From Alcaligenes faecalis (GTDB lineage: Bacteria; Pseudomonadota; Gammaproteobacteria; Burkholderiales; Burkholderiaceae_B), in the NCBI RefSeq assembly GCF_005311025.1, contig NZ_CP031747.1, positions 1,116,001-1,180,000 of the forward strand: a DNA stretch of 64,000 nucleotides. The letters are read 5' to 3'. The notes beneath the pieces are model-generated. The model was not told the DNA's origin. It saw only the letters and a list, made by a program, of their open reading frames with translations, and did not search any database. Positions 50,776-61,343 of this stretch are shown one piece after another. Position 1 is the first letter of the stretch; every line of letters begins with the position of its first letter. A program made the position numbers and the translations under genes.

Positions 50776-53493
50776 ATGTCTATGTCACCTGTTGTGTCGT
50801 CTGAGTTAGGTCAGGAGTGCTCTGAGTCCAAGCAGATGCAGCATATCGAGAAGGAAAACTGCTTGTTGTTAGACCAGTTGCAGGTCGTGCAGGAAGAGTT
50901 GTGTCGTTTGTACGAGAGCCCCCAAGGTGTTGGGAGAGGTTTGACGCAGACAGTCATTAATGTGGCGCCTGTAGATTTGCGACTTGTAGAGTCTCAGGCG
51001 GAAGCTGCCCGGTTGGAGTGCATGCTCAAGGTGCAAACCCAACTACATGATTTAAAGACTCAACACGCCCTAGCCGCTCAGCTAGGCGATATTTTGATTG
51101 AGGGTGTGCAGTCCACTGGCTCGTTAATTTCGGTACCTGGGCGTTTACGCCAAGCTTGGCGTCAAAGTCGTCGTACGCAGCCCCCTGCTGTGTTGGGTGG
51201 AAAGTCTTTCGACAAAGTTATTCAGGCTTATCAGCAAGGTGGGGACCAACAGGTCGAGGCCTTGCTGAATCAAGCTTCTGTTTCAAAAAATGTGCAAGCC
51301 AGTGCTTGGACGGCTGTCGCCCGTACTTACATGACGACTGAGCCTACCCTGGTCGCAACGATGGCGCGCCGTGCGTTTGCTCTGGAGCCACGAGGGTTTC
51401 GTCAAAAGTGGCTGGCATTCCGATTACATGAGTCGGGGGATTTGCTGGAGGCAGAAGCACTCTTGGCGCTCTTGCCGGAAGATGTGACTTTTACTGATTC
51501 TGAGGCGCGTCAACGTGATCGTTTGTTGAAGCAAGCAAAAGAAGTGCGTTTGGCTCAAGCCCGTTCTTTGTCTGGGGTTGAGGCGCAGTATGAGGATGTG
51601 CGGCGCCAATGGGATGAGCTGGCCCAGTCGCGCAATACCTTGGCCGGTGTAGTTGAGCAACAAGGTATACAGCTGTCGAATGCGCGAGATGAGGTGCAGC
51701 ATTTAAGGCAAGAGAAACAAGAGCAACTTGTAATAGCTGAAGAGTTGCGCGCACAGATCCAGCAGTTAGAAGAGGCGTACCAGGAAAGGCTCCAAGAGCG
51801 AAAGCTTGAAGCGGATCAACAGCGACAACTTGTGCTTCAAGAGCAAGACAATACGCAGGCTGCGCTTAAGCAAGTGGCGGACTTGAAGCGTGAACTTGAG
51901 CAAGAAGGACTGTTGAGATCACAGTTGCAGCGTGAGAGCATGGGTTTGCAAGCTGATCTGAAGCGGCTTAAACAAACGCTTCTAGAGAAAGAAGCTCAAG
52001 CGGGGCAATGGTTTGAGCAGTGCGTCACTGTGCAGGGCGGCTTAGCGGAGATGGCTCAGCAATATGAGGGCCTGAAGGCGCAGTTGCATACGCATCATCA
52101 GGACAAAGAGGCAGCTCTGTCACAACTTCAAACTTTGACGATCGCTCACGATGAATTGCTTGTCATAGCAGATCAACGCCTGGAGGAAGTTGGGTCCCTA
52201 TTAGTTCAGTTGGAAGAGTCAGTTGTTGAGTCTGAGGAGCTTCGGGGGCAATTGCGGGAGACGCAGGCAGAGAAGAACTCTTTAGCGTCACAAGTGCAAG
52301 AGTTGGTAGGTGCTCGTGATGAGCTGGCTGGACTTGCTGCCCAGCGCTTGGATGAAGTGCATTCCTTGCAGTCTCAAGCTCAGGCATTAGCCCAGCAACT
52401 GGATGAGGCAAGACAGCAGATCCGTGTGGAGCGAACAGACTATAAGTCTTTGCAGGCTCAGCTGAATCAAGTTGTTCAAATGCGTGATGAGCATATTGCT
52501 TTAGCCGCACAGCGTCAGGGAGAATTGCTGCAGCAAGCTAAAGAGCAACTGAACTTGGAAAAGAGTAAAGCAGCGCTGGAGGCCCGTCAGCTGGAGTTAC
52601 AGCAATCCTTGGCGGCGCAGACTGCGCGTGAAACAGATCTGCTAGAGCGGCTGAGCGCCCAAGTGCAGTCCTTGGTTGCTCGTGACGAGACAGCTCCGAG
52701 AATGCAAGAGGAGTTGTTTAGGAAACAATCTGAAGAACTGCTCCGGGTTCGTCGCCATATTGAAACAACGGTTAAGAACAATAGTGCTAATGCTGTACGG
52801 CAGATACAGTCTTTCGTGGGAATGCAAGAGTATTTCGCTACAGGTGTATTACCTGCCTTCAATAGTGAAGCCCACAGTTGGCCGGTGTCTGCTGATTTCG
52901 CACTGTGTTTGATGCGGTGTTTGACGCTGAAGCCATATGACCTTGTGGTTGAGCTTGGCTCTGGTATGTCTACGGTTATTGTTGCCAAGACGCTGGCCTT
53001 AATGTCGGAGCGTAATGGCTCTCGCCTGATTCCGTTCGTTTCGTTCGAACATTTGGAATCGTACTATCAACAAACTTTAGCCCACCTTCAACAGGCAGGA
53101 TTAGAAAAGGCGGTTCAACTGACGTTAGCACCGTTGGAGGATTGGCAAGCAGCTGACGGTCAAGTCTATCCGTATTACAGCTGTCAAAGCACCCTGGCCA
53201 AACTTGCCAAGCAAAGACAAATGTCTCGAAAGCGCATTTTGGTGATTGTAGATGGCCCACCGGCTGCTACTGGTCCACAAGCTCGCTATCCTGCAGGTCC
53301 TTTGTTCGTGGAGTACTTCCCAAATGCGCAGATTGATTTCTTGATGGATGACTATATCCGTGAGGATGAAAAGCAAGTCGCTCAACGTTGGTTAGCCGAT
53401 ATAGAAGCTCAAGGACTTGCGGGTACATCTACTGAATACAAGCTTGAAAAAGACGCCTGTTTAATAACTGTTCACCCTAAAGACTCAAAGTAA
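50776..53493 (+). CDS. Coiled-coil protein with C-terminal methyltransferase-like domain
   Basis: A 905-residue protein. The N-terminus has the [20 protein letters not shown] motif seen in several capsule glycosyltransferases. A membrane-proximal-looking LGDILIEG...[13 protein letters not shown] segment and a TPR-like helical region (about 145-250) follow. Residues about 255-690 form a very long heptad-rich coiled coil (many Gln/Glu/Leu). The last about 200 residues form a Rossmann-type domain with [11 protein letters not shown] (724 on) and [13 protein letters not shown], consistent with a SAM-dependent methyltransferase. It lies 25 nt after kpsE and 4 nt before wecB. A role as chain-capping enzyme with a coiled-coil ruler, as in WbdD, is my inference. 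No signal peptide is present, so it is cytoplasmic. Confidence 0.75.
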   Translation: MSMSPVVSSELGQECSESKQMQHIEKENCLLLDQLQVVQEELCRLYESPQGVGRGLTQTVINVAPVDLRLVESQAEAARLECMLKVQTQLHDLKTQHALAAQLGDILIEGVQSTGSLISVPGRLRQAWRQSRRTQPPAVLGGKSFDKVIQAYQQGGDQQVEALLNQASVSKNVQASAWTAVARTYMTTEPTLVATMARRAFALEPRGFRQKWLAFRLHESGDLLEAEALLALLPEDVTFTDSEARQRDRLLKQAKEVRLAQARSLSGVEAQYEDVRRQWDELAQSRNTLAGVVEQQGIQLSNARDEVQHLRQEKQEQLVIAEELRAQIQQLEEAYQERLQERKLEADQQRQLVLQEQDNTQAALKQVADLKRELEQEGLLRSQLQRESMGLQADLKRLKQTLLEKEAQAGQWFEQCVTVQGGLAEMAQQYEGLKAQLHTHHQDKEAALSQLQTLTIAHDELLVIADQRLEEVGSLLVQLEESVVESEELRGQLRETQAEKNSLASQVQELVGARDELAGLAAQRLDEVHSLQSQAQALAQQLDEARQQIRVERTDYKSLQAQLNQVVQMRDEHIALAAQRQGELLQQAKEQLNLEKSKAALEARQLELQQSLAAQTARETDLLERLSAQVQSLVARDETAPRMQEELFRKQSEELLRVRRHIETTVKNNSANAVRQIQSFVGMQEYFATGVLPAFNSEAHSWPVSADFALCLMRCLTLKPYDLVVELGSGMSTVIVAKTLALMSERNGSRLIPFVSFEHLESYYQQTLAHLQQAGLEKAVQLTLAPLEDWQAADGQVYPYYSCQSTLAKLAKQRQMSRKRILVIVDGPPAATGPQARYPAGPLFVEYFPNAQIDFLMDDYIREDEKQVAQRWLADIEAQGLAGTSTEYKLEKDACLITVHPKDSK

Positions 53494-53497
53494 GTTT

Positions 53498-54619
53498 ATG
53501 AAAATTTTGACTGTATTTGGCACACGACCTGAAGCCATCAAAATGGCTCCGGTGGTTAAGGCTTTGGCTGCTGACTCTGCATTTGAAGCGCGCGTTTGCG
53601 TCACTGGTCAGCACCGCCAGATGCTGGATCAGGTTCTGGATATTTTTTCCATCAAACCTGATTTTGACTTGAACCTGATGAAGCCAGGCCAGGATCTGTA
53701 TGACATCACCAGCAACGTGCTGTTGGGTATGCGGGATGTGTACAAACAATGGCAACCAGACATGATCCTGGTGCATGGTGATACGACTACCACCATGGCC
53801 GCAGCTTTGTCGGCCTATTACGCCAAGATCAAGGTCGGTCACGTAGAGGCTGGCTTGCGTACTCATAATAAGTACTCGCCGTGGCCAGAGGAAATGAACC
53901 GCCGCCAAGCAGGCGTACTGGCTGATGTGCACTTTGCTCCAACCGAGCAATCACAATCGCATTTGTTGCGTGAAGGTGTAGATCCCAAGACGGTACACAT
54001 TACGGGCAATACCGTCATCGATGCGCTGCTGGATGTGGCAGCACGCGTACGTCAGGACTCGGAACTGCGCAGCCGTTTTGAGGCTCAGTTCTCTTTTATC
54101 AATCCAGCCAAACGCTTGGTTTTAGTGACGGGGCATCGTCGCGAAAACTTTGGCTCTGGCTTTGAAAACATCTGCCTGGCCTTGCGCCAGATTGCCTCCC
54201 GTGGCGATGTGCAGGTGGTGTATCCAGTGCACTTGAATCCAAATGTTCAGGAACCAGTACGTCGTATCTTATCCGACGTTTCCGATGTTCATTTGATCGA
54301 ACCACTGGATTATTTGCCCTTTGTTTACCTAATGGATCGTTGTGACCTTTTGGTCACCGACTCCGGGGGCATTCAGGAAGAAGCGCCTTCTTTGGGCAAA
54401 CCGGTATTGGTGATGCGTGACACGACCGAGCGCCCTGAAGCCGTGGATGCAGGAACTGTGCGTTTGGTGGGAACAGAAACACAAGCCATTGTCAGCGCTG
54501 CCACGCAGCTGCTGGATGACGCTGCTGAATATGAGCGTATGGCACGGGCGCACAACCCTTATGGGGACGGCAAAGCCGCCACCCGCATTAGTGAAATTTT
54601 AAAAACCTTGATCTCTTGA
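53498..54619 (+). CDS. wecB: UDP-N-acetylglucosamine 2-epimerase (non-hydrolysing)
   Basis: A 373-residue epimerase that makes UDP-ManNAc from UDP-GlcNAc. Key segments are present: [12 protein letters not shown] (Arg), [10 protein letters not shown] (Asp), [10 protein letters not shown] (Glu), WPEEMNRR (Glu), TGHRRENFG (His) and [21 protein letters not shown]. The length is typical. It supplies the dehydrogenase gene directly downstream, so the capsule should contain ManNAc-derived sugar. Confidence 0.96.
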   Translation: MKILTVFGTRPEAIKMAPVVKALAADSAFEARVCVTGQHRQMLDQVLDIFSIKPDFDLNLMKPGQDLYDITSNVLLGMRDVYKQWQPDMILVHGDTTTTMAAALSAYYAKIKVGHVEAGLRTHNKYSPWPEEMNRRQAGVLADVHFAPTEQSQSHLLREGVDPKTVHITGNTVIDALLDVAARVRQDSELRSRFEAQFSFINPAKRLVLVTGHRRENFGSGFENICLALRQIASRGDVQVVYPVHLNPNVQEPVRRILSDVSDVHLIEPLDYLPFVYLMDRCDLLVTDSGGIQEEAPSLGKPVLVMRDTTERPEAVDAGTVRLVGTETQAIVSAATQLLDDAAEYERMARAHNPYGDGKAATRISEILKTLIS

Positions 54620-54633
54620 TTCGGAAGACCAGC

Positions 54634-55899
54634 ATGTTTGAAACTCTCTCCATGATCGGCTTGGGCTATATCGGCCTGCCTACTGCAACATTATTTGCCT
54701 CACGCCGCAAAAAGGTCATTGGCGTTGATGTGAACGCTTACGCGGTCGACACGATCAATCAAGGCCGTATTCATATTGTTGAACCTGAACTGGATATGCT
54801 GGTGCAGGCCGCCGTGCACGGTGGTTACTTGCGCGCTACGCTGACCCCAGAACCTGCTGACGCGTTTCTGATCGCCGTCCCGACCCCCTTCCTGGAAGGC
54901 AACAAGCCTGACCTGAGCTATATCGCCGACGCCGCTAAAGCCATTGCGCCAGTGCTGGCCAAAGGCAATCTGGTTATTCTGGAGTCGACGTCCCCTGTTG
55001 GTACGACCGAGCAATTGGCGCAGTGGCTGGCTGAAGCTCGTCCTGATCTGAGCTTTCCTCAGCAGGCAGGTGAGGAGGCTGATATTCAGGTGGCCTACTG
55101 CCCAGAACGTGTTTTGCCCGGTCGCGTAGTGCATGAGCTGGTTAGCAATGACCGTGTTATTGGTGGCATGACTCAAAAAGCTACCGAGATGGCAATTGAG
55201 CTGTACCGAATTTTTGTGGAAGGTGCCTTGGTACCAACTAATGCTCGCACTGCTGAAATGTGCAAACTGACAGAGAACAGCTTCCGCGACGTGAATATCG
55301 CATTTGCCAACGAGCTGTCCCTGATTTGCGATCGCTTGAATATTAATGTGTGGGAACTGATCAGCCTGGCTAACCGTCACCCACGCGTTAATATTTTGCA
55401 GCCTGGTGCCGGGGTGGGTGGTCACTGCATCGCCGTAGATCCTTGGTTCATCGTGGACAAGACGCCTGAAGAGGCTCGCATTGTGCGCTTGGCTCGTGAG
55501 ATTAACGACTACAAGCCTGAATGGGTTGTAGAGAAAGTTAAAGCCGCTATTGCAGGTGTTTTGTCGTTGCGTCCTGATGCGCGTATGGCCGATATCAAAG
55601 TGGCTTGCCTGGGTCTGGCGTTCAAACCCGATATCGATGACTTGCGTGAAAGTCCTGCTGTTGGTGTTGCCAAGAAAATTGCCAGCCTGGGCTGCAAGGT
55701 GCAAGCCGTAGAACCCAATATCAGCGAATTGCCAGCCAAGCTACAAGGTACGGGTATTGAGTTGTCTGCTTTGGGTAGCGCCATGGCTGATGCCGATGTT
55801 GTCTGCGTTCTTGTTAAACACCGTCCATTCATCGAGCAAGTTGCTGAGATTCGCAAGCATGCTCAGTGCATCGACGTTGTAGGTTTGTTTGCGGAATAA
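54634..55899 (+). CDS. wecC: UDP-N-acetyl-D-mannosamine dehydrogenase
   Basis: A 421-residue NAD-dependent enzyme that oxidises UDP-ManNAc to UDP-ManNAcA. It has the N-terminal Rossmann motif MIGLGYIGLPTA, the SPVGTT loop, TENSFRDVNIAFANE and the catalytic Cys in GVGGHCIAVDPW. The C-terminal domain starts at about VACLGLAFKPDIDDLRESPA. The ATG at 54634 follows GGAAG; an upstream TTG at 54616 would overlap wecB. ManNAcA is a uronic acid, which matters for the lyase gene at 59431. Confidence 0.95.
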   Translation: MFETLSMIGLGYIGLPTATLFASRRKKVIGVDVNAYAVDTINQGRIHIVEPELDMLVQAAVHGGYLRATLTPEPADAFLIAVPTPFLEGNKPDLSYIADAAKAIAPVLAKGNLVILESTSPVGTTEQLAQWLAEARPDLSFPQQAGEEADIQVAYCPERVLPGRVVHELVSNDRVIGGMTQKATEMAIELYRIFVEGALVPTNARTAEMCKLTENSFRDVNIAFANELSLICDRLNINVWELISLANRHPRVNILQPGAGVGGHCIAVDPWFIVDKTPEEARIVRLAREINDYKPEWVVEKVKAAIAGVLSLRPDARMADIKVACLGLAFKPDIDDLRESPAVGVAKKIASLGCKVQAVEPNISELPAKLQGTGIELSALGSAMADADVVCVLVKHRPFIEQVAEIRKHAQCIDVVGLFAE

Positions 55900-55925
55900 G
55901 CGCTAGGAAAGCAGAAAAGGCTGAT

Positions 55926-58900
55926 ATGTTGCAATCAAAAGTAAGTAGTGCTGCGCGGGCATTCCGCGATAAGGATTACGCGAAGGCGATGACCCTTTAT
56001 AAAGAGCTGGGGGAGCAGTTGGGACACCAGTTCTTTGCTGCGAATTTGGCTTTATGTCAGTCACGCTTAGGTGCTTCGGTAGGCCAAGGCGAATTGGCCA
56101 GCCTGCCAGCTAGGCAGCTACGTGTGGCGGGGGTGATGGATGAGTTTACTTTTCACTCTTACGACCCGGAGTGTGAGCTGTTGCAGTTGCACCCCGAGCA
56201 CTGCATTGAGCAGTTAGAAAAGTTCAAACCCCATATACTTTTTATTGAGTCAGCCTGGCAGGGATTTGAACAGCTCTGGAAACTGAAGATTAGTACAAAT
56301 GGGCCTGAAATTAACGCTTGCATCGATTGGTGCAAGCGTAATGGCGTGCCTACCTTGTTTTGGAATAAAGAGGATCCTGTGCACTTTGGCACATTTATCC
56401 CTTTGGCTAAGCAAGTGGACTACGTCTTTACTACAGATATTGATTGCGTGCCTAAATATAAAGCCCGTGTTGGTCACGATCATGTCTACTTCTTGCCTTT
56501 TGCCGCCCAACCCAAAACGCATAACCCTCTGGAGATTTTTGATCGAAAAGATGCTTTTAATTTTGCGGGTTCGTACTATCTCCGTTATCCGGAGCGTCAG
56601 CGCGACTTTGCGGCTCTGATCGGTGCTGTCAAGGGTTTGAGGTCGGTTGATATATATGATCGCAATGCTGACAACCCTCACCCGCATTACACTTTCCCTG
56701 ACGAATACAAGCCCATGATTTTGGGTAAATTGCCATTTTCTGAGATTGATCGGGCGTATAAAGGCTACCGATATGGCATAAACATGAATACCATCAAGCA
56801 GTCACAGACGATGTTTGCTCGACGGGTATTTGAGTTGTTGGCTTCCAATACTGTTGTTGTTTCAAATTTCTCTCGTGGCACTCGCCTGCTTTTTGGGGAT
56901 CTCGTTGTATCTTCAGATAATCAAGAGCAAATTGCTGAACGTATGCGGCCAATCATTAGTGATGAGTTGTATTATCGTAAGCTGCGTCTTCTAGGTTTAC
57001 GCAAGGTGATGACTGAGCATACTTATGCTCAGCGTTTAGCCTATATCCAAGCTAAACTGACGGGGAAAAAATTTGCTATTCATCAGCCTTTAGTTGTTCT
57101 ACTTGCTGAAGTAAAAAATGGGCCGGAGCAGCAGCAGATTCTGGACTCTTTTCAGCGCCAAAATTATAAGAACAAGCAGTTGTACCTCGTTACGCCAGAG
57201 GGTGTGGCGAATGTTGAGGGTGTTACTTGTTACTCCGTTCTCGAGGATGCCTTCCAGGCCACTATGTCATTGTCGAAAGATGATTTGATAGGTGAAATGC
57301 ATGCTGATGACTATTATGGAGAGCACTATCTGACGGATTTAGCCTTGGCAAGTACCTATACTACAGCCTCGGCTTTCGGGAAATCAGCTCATTATTGTGC
57401 CCGTGATGGTGTCCCCGTCCTGCTAGGGGATTCGCATCAGTACCGAGAAGTAGACATATTGCCTTTACGTGCTGCACTGGTGCGAGGTTCAGCGTGGAAA
57501 CATCACCAAGTGGCACGTTCCTGGCTGAATCCAGGGCAGGCCAATATCCAGGTTCCTGGAATGCTGGCGATTGACGAGTTCAATTACATCGCTCATGGGT
57601 CAGCCCTTTCTGATCAAAGCAGGGCTGTAGCCATGGATCTAATGCTACTAGATCAAGGTGTGTCTTTCTGCAATCATCTGGCTGCTGTTGCGGAGGGGTT
57701 GCCAGCATTTTCGCAGGAGGATGCAGACGATAGCAGTAGCCTGCCTCAGTTGGGTGCGAAAGAACTACTGGAGTGGATCCCGTCTAAGGAGGGCGTGACG
57801 CTTTCTATTGTTGATGGACAGATACGGTTAGTGTCTACACTTGAACCCGGTCAGCACCTTTATCTGTACTCCAGAAATGCACGAGTTCGTCAGGACCTGA
57901 ATTTGGTGCTTAATAGCCAGTTTCATCTACATTGTGAGCAATTAATAAATATAAAAACCGTCTTTGAGTTTCAGGACAAACGAGGAAAAAAAATCTCCTA
58001 CCAAATGAATCCGGCAGGGGATAAACATGCACTTGCGATACCTGCACATTGTACAAAGGTTCGCTTTGGTCTTCGCATTGAGGGGCCTGGTGAAATAACA
58101 ATAGAAAAGTTGGTGCTAGGTAGTACAGCGGAAAGACCTGCCGCAGTCATTACGAAATCACCTTATTTAGTGCTTGCTAAACAGTACCCAGCATATGACG
58201 ATCTATATCGTTATGGATTTGTGCATAGCCGTATCCGTGCTTATAAAGAGGCAGGGCAGTTGGTGGATATGTATAAGATTCACAACGGGCCGGCGGAATA
58301 CAGAGAGTTCGCGAATGTTGATGTTGCAACAGGTGATGCGCGTTTGTTGGAGGCAACACTTGCTACCGGACAGGTGAAACATGTTTTAGTCCATATCATG
58401 GATCAGAACATGTGGAAGGCTTTAGAGAAGTACGTAGATAAAATTCAAGTTACTGTGTGGGCGCATGGGTCAGAAATTCAGGCTTGGTGGCGGCGAGAGT
58501 TTGAGTTTGAGTTAATGGATGATTCTGAAATAACTCGTCAGAAAAAGCTTAGTGATAATAGGGTTGGTTTTTGGAAGAGGTTGTTCAGTAACCCGCCTGA
58601 AAATCTCCACGTGGTTTTTGTGTCTTCTTATTTCGCTGAAGAGGTATTTGAGGATTTGAAGGTAAGGCTTCCAAAAGAGAAGTACAGTATTGTTCATAAT
58701 CCAATTGATGCTGAGTTATTTGATTATAAAGAAAAGAATGTAGAGCAAAGGAAGAAGGTTCTTTCTATTCGCCCCTATGCTTCAAAAAAATATGCAAATG
58801 ATTTGAGTGTTCAGGCGATATTGGAACTATCGAAGAAACCAATCTTTAATGATCTTGAGTTTAAGTTGATTGGGGATGGTGTTTTGTTCGAAGAAACCGT

Positions 58901-59300
58901 CGCGCCACTTCGTCAATTTTCTAACGTAGATATTGAGCGTAAGTTTATTACGCACCGTGAAATTGCTCAGATACATAAGGAGTATGGGGTGTTCTTAACG
59001 CCTACTCGCATGGATTCCCAAGGCGTATCTAGAGATGAGGCAATGGCGTCGGGCTTAGTTCCTGTGACGACGGCAGTAACTGCTATTCCAGAGTTCGTTG
59101 ATAACCGCAGTGGGTTTCTCGTGAAGCCTGAAAGTGCAACTGGATTGGCTGATGCAATCGTTCGCATGTATGAAAATCCGGAGGAGTTTTTGGAGAAATC
59201 AATGGAGGCGGCAAGGCGAGTAAGAGGACAATGTGCTGCAGAGTTGATTGCGAAACAGGAGCTTTCGTTGTTCGTTAAACATATGAGCAGTGAAAATTAG
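55926..59300 (+). CDS. Multi-domain capsule glycosyltransferase (CgeB-like + GT2-like + GT4)
   Basis: A 1124-residue protein. An N-terminal TPR-like stretch (FRDKDYAKAMTLYKELGEQLG) leads to a CgeB/DUF3880-type GT-B domain (about 85-380; VPTLFWNKEDPVHF; GSYYLRYPERQRDF; RRVFELLASNTVVVSN). A GT2-like remnant follows (about 385-570; EMHADDYYGEHYLTDLALA), then a beta-sandwich-like region (about 625-735). A GT4 domain (about 741-1121) includes KYSIVHNPIDAELFDY, FLTPTRMDSQGVSRDEAMASGLVPV and EFVDNRSGFLV. It probably adds two or more sugars to the capsule chain. The ATG at 55926 has AAAGG upstream. The last third is visibly AT-richer than the first. Confidence 0.82.
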   Translation: MLQSKVSSAARAFRDKDYAKAMTLYKELGEQLGHQFFAANLALCQSRLGASVGQGELASLPARQLRVAGVMDEFTFHSYDPECELLQLHPEHCIEQLEKFKPHILFIESAWQGFEQLWKLKISTNGPEINACIDWCKRNGVPTLFWNKEDPVHFGTFIPLAKQVDYVFTTDIDCVPKYKARVGHDHVYFLPFAAQPKTHNPLEIFDRKDAFNFAGSYYLRYPERQRDFAALIGAVKGLRSVDIYDRNADNPHPHYTFPDEYKPMILGKLPFSEIDRAYKGYRYGINMNTIKQSQTMFARRVFELLASNTVVVSNFSRGTRLLFGDLVVSSDNQEQIAERMRPIISDELYYRKLRLLGLRKVMTEHTYAQRLAYIQAKLTGKKFAIHQPLVVLLAEVKNGPEQQQILDSFQRQNYKNKQLYLVTPEGVANVEGVTCYSVLEDAFQATMSLSKDDLIGEMHADDYYGEHYLTDLALASTYTTASAFGKSAHYCARDGVPVLLGDSHQYREVDILPLRAALVRGSAWKHHQVARSWLNPGQANIQVPGMLAIDEFNYIAHGSALSDQSRAVAMDLMLLDQGVSFCNHLAAVAEGLPAFSQEDADDSSSLPQLGAKELLEWIPSKEGVTLSIVDGQIRLVSTLEPGQHLYLYSRNARVRQDLNLVLNSQFHLHCEQLINIKTVFEFQDKRGKKISYQMNPAGDKHALAIPAHCTKVRFGLRIEGPGEITIEKLVLGSTAERPAAVITKSPYLVLAKQYPAYDDLYRYGFVHSRIRAYKEAGQLVDMYKIHNGPAEYREFANVDVATGDARLLEATLATGQVKHVLVHIMDQNMWKALEKYVDKIQVTVWAHGSEIQAWWRREFEFELMDDSEITRQKKLSDNRVGFWKRLFSNPPENLHVVFVSSYFAEEVFEDLKVRLPKEKYSIVHNPIDAELFDYKEKNVEQRKKVLSIRPYASKKYANDLSVQAILELSKKPIFNDLEFKLIGDGVLFEETVAPLRQFSNVDIERKFITHREIAQIHKEYGVFLTPTRMDSQGVSRDEAMASGLVPVTTAVTAIPEFVDNRSGFLVKPESATGLADAIVRMYENPEEFLEKSMEAARRVRGQCAAELIAKQELSLFVKHMSSEN

Positions 59301-59430
59301 AGGTTTGATAGCGTGATTTGGAAAGTGGCTTAATTGAAGTGCGTTATTTTAGTTGAGTAATTTTTAAGTCATTATTTTTCAAGAAAGCTTTATTATGTAA
59401 AGAGAAAATTGGGTTTTTGGGGTGGTTTAG

Positions 59431-60996
59431 ATGATGGTTTTTGACGAAGAGTTTGTAAAAAATGCTAAGTTGAAATACCGACTGGTATTGGGTGGGGGGT
59501 ATGAGGCATTAAAGAGTAATGGTTTTTCGCCTCGTGCAGGCGTCACTCCTATCCAGCTATCATTGCCTTTCCCTTGGAGGCACCCAGACAGAAATGTGGA
59601 GTTTAATCTTCATTCGTGGAGATTTATTAATTCATTTCTTGGGAAGTTCTTTTCTGATTTTAATGAGGTTTATTTAAAAGAGGCCTTTGAATATATCAAA
59701 GACTGGAAGCGTTACAGAGATTCGGAAGGGAAAAAGAGCCAGTTTGTTTGGTATGACATGGCTGTTGGTCTTCGTTCGATTATTTTGGGTTTGTTTTTTG
59801 ATCTGCATAATCAAAAAATTGTATCGCTTTCAGCAGATGATTTTTCATTATTAAAATCTCTCGTCGATGATCATCTGAAAAATCTCTCGGACAGGGGGAA
59901 TATTACTGGCGGAAACCATGCTTTGTATCAAGTCATAGGGCTTAGGATACTATCAATTTCCGCAGGGCAGGGTCCTCAGCTTGAGGGATATTGCACTTCA
60001 ATTTTAGAAGGTCTTTTACGCCTTAGTTTTGATGATTATTCCGTGAATACAGAGAACTCGCCGTTTTATCATGGATATAATCTTGACTTGCTCTCAAGGA
60101 TGAGGTGCGGTGTATTCCCGAGCTTGGATGAAAAAATAAATAAGATTCTTAGGGAAGGTTCAGCTATTTCTGGTTGGCTTACAGGAGTTGATGGTAATTA
60201 TTATTCTGTAGGCGATTCTGAGGGTGTGGGTAAAGAGATTAAGAGTGCAGGGCCATTTGATGAGGTGGCCGCTAAGATTAAACATGTGCATAAGGATCTT
60301 AGTCGGTCAGGATATGTTGTTGTTCGTACTCATCCTCGGGCTCCGACATTAGGGAATTTTTCTCTTTTGTTTCATGCAACCAACAAAAGTTATATTCACT
60401 CGCATTCAGATCATTTGTCATTTATTTTTTTTCGTAGTGGTCATGAAATCATTACTGATCCAGGTAAATTTACTTACGAATATGGTGAATGGCGGGATTA
60501 TTTTGTATCTGACAAGGCACATAATGTTATTGGTTTGTCAGGGAGGGCGTTCCTGCCTTCAGATGTGAAATTAGGATCTGCTCATTTAAACCCAGTTAAA
60601 GTTGGTTTAGATTTTTATGAGCTATCTGGCTCGGTTAGGAAGAGCGATGACTTCATGTTTAGTCGAAAGATAGTTTATAAACCTGATTTTGGTTTGTTTT
60701 TAGAGGATTTTATTGATAATCAGTCTGGGTCTTGTTCTGAAATGAGGTTTCACTTTGGGCAAGGTGTTAGTGCTAGTTTTGAAGATGATTTTGTTTCTTT
60801 GAAAAAGGATAATGTCCTTTTGGCGAAACTTAGGCCTGGTCCTGGTTATAAATCTATTTCTATAAGACGTGGTGGTGGGGTAGGGTTTGGATGGGCGAGC
60901 AAGGTTTATAATAAAAAATTTAAAATTGATGTTTTGGTCATAGAGTATGAGGCAAAAGTTACTTCAGTGAAAACCGATATATTTTTTGTAAAATAA
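59431..60996 (+). CDS. Heparinase II/III family polysaccharide lyase-like protein
   Basis: A 521-residue protein without a signal peptide. An alpha-helical N-terminal half (VWYDMAVGLRSIILGLFF; NHALYQVIGLRIL) precedes the beta-sandwich typical of heparinase II/III proteins, with HSHSDHLSFIFFRSGHEIITDPGKFTYE (residues about 321-348), the conserved His-rich active region. These enzymes cleave uronic-acid-containing polymers by beta-elimination. The locus makes UDP-ManNAcA, so the capsule itself is a plausible substrate. The gene is strongly AT-rich (for example, 17 of 60 bases are G or C at 60421-60480). It lies 130 nt after its neighbour, which suggests a separate origin. Cytoplasmic location is odd for a lyase. 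Confidence 0.85.
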   Translation: MMVFDEEFVKNAKLKYRLVLGGGYEALKSNGFSPRAGVTPIQLSLPFPWRHPDRNVEFNLHSWRFINSFLGKFFSDFNEVYLKEAFEYIKDWKRYRDSEGKKSQFVWYDMAVGLRSIILGLFFDLHNQKIVSLSADDFSLLKSLVDDHLKNLSDRGNITGGNHALYQVIGLRILSISAGQGPQLEGYCTSILEGLLRLSFDDYSVNTENSPFYHGYNLDLLSRMRCGVFPSLDEKINKILREGSAISGWLTGVDGNYYSVGDSEGVGKEIKSAGPFDEVAAKIKHVHKDLSRSGYVVVRTHPRAPTLGNFSLLFHATNKSYIHSHSDHLSFIFFRSGHEIITDPGKFTYEYGEWRDYFVSDKAHNVIGLSGRAFLPSDVKLGSAHLNPVKVGLDFYELSGSVRKSDDFMFSRKIVYKPDFGLFLEDFIDNQSGSCSEMRFHFGQGVSASFEDDFVSLKKDNVLLAKLRPGPGYKSISIRRGGGVGFGWASKVYNKKFKIDVLVIEYEAKVTSVKTDIFFVK

Positions 60997-61343
60997 TGCT
61001 TTGTGAGCTTAAAGAGACGCAGTAATTTTAAGTTAAGAATTAGTGATTTTCTTAGGCATTTTGTTCTTTTATGACCTGCACGCCATAGCTTTCCCCATGG
61101 TTTGTATAGGGCCTTAAACAGAGGGCCGGTTGTAGGTCACATGTCTTACGAGTTGGACTTAAAGAGTTCTGTTACATTTTATTGACATAGGATGGACTTT
61201 GGTTTTGGGGAGAATGATATTGTGTATCGCTTAGAGAGATGTGGATGAAATAGCGCGTATGTTTGACGGATATGAGGGCCGATTCTGTTGGCCGCCCTGC
61301 AAGCTCGTAGAAAGCAGGTTTGGTTTATACAGGAGAATTTGAT
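60997..61343. other. Intergenic region between lyase and deacetylase genes
   Basis: About 350 nt with no supported gene. The left part shares the AT-rich composition of the lyase gene, and the right part returns to the GC level of the deacetylase genes. A TTGACA at 61182 has no good -10 partner at normal spacing. The sequence GAGGGCCG occurs twice (about 61121 and 61273). No clear terminator was seen. Confidence 0.5.

Noticed and set aside
61182-61187. TTGACA as a -35 element before the deacetylase genes
   Set aside because: No acceptable -10 hexamer lies 16-18 nt downstream.
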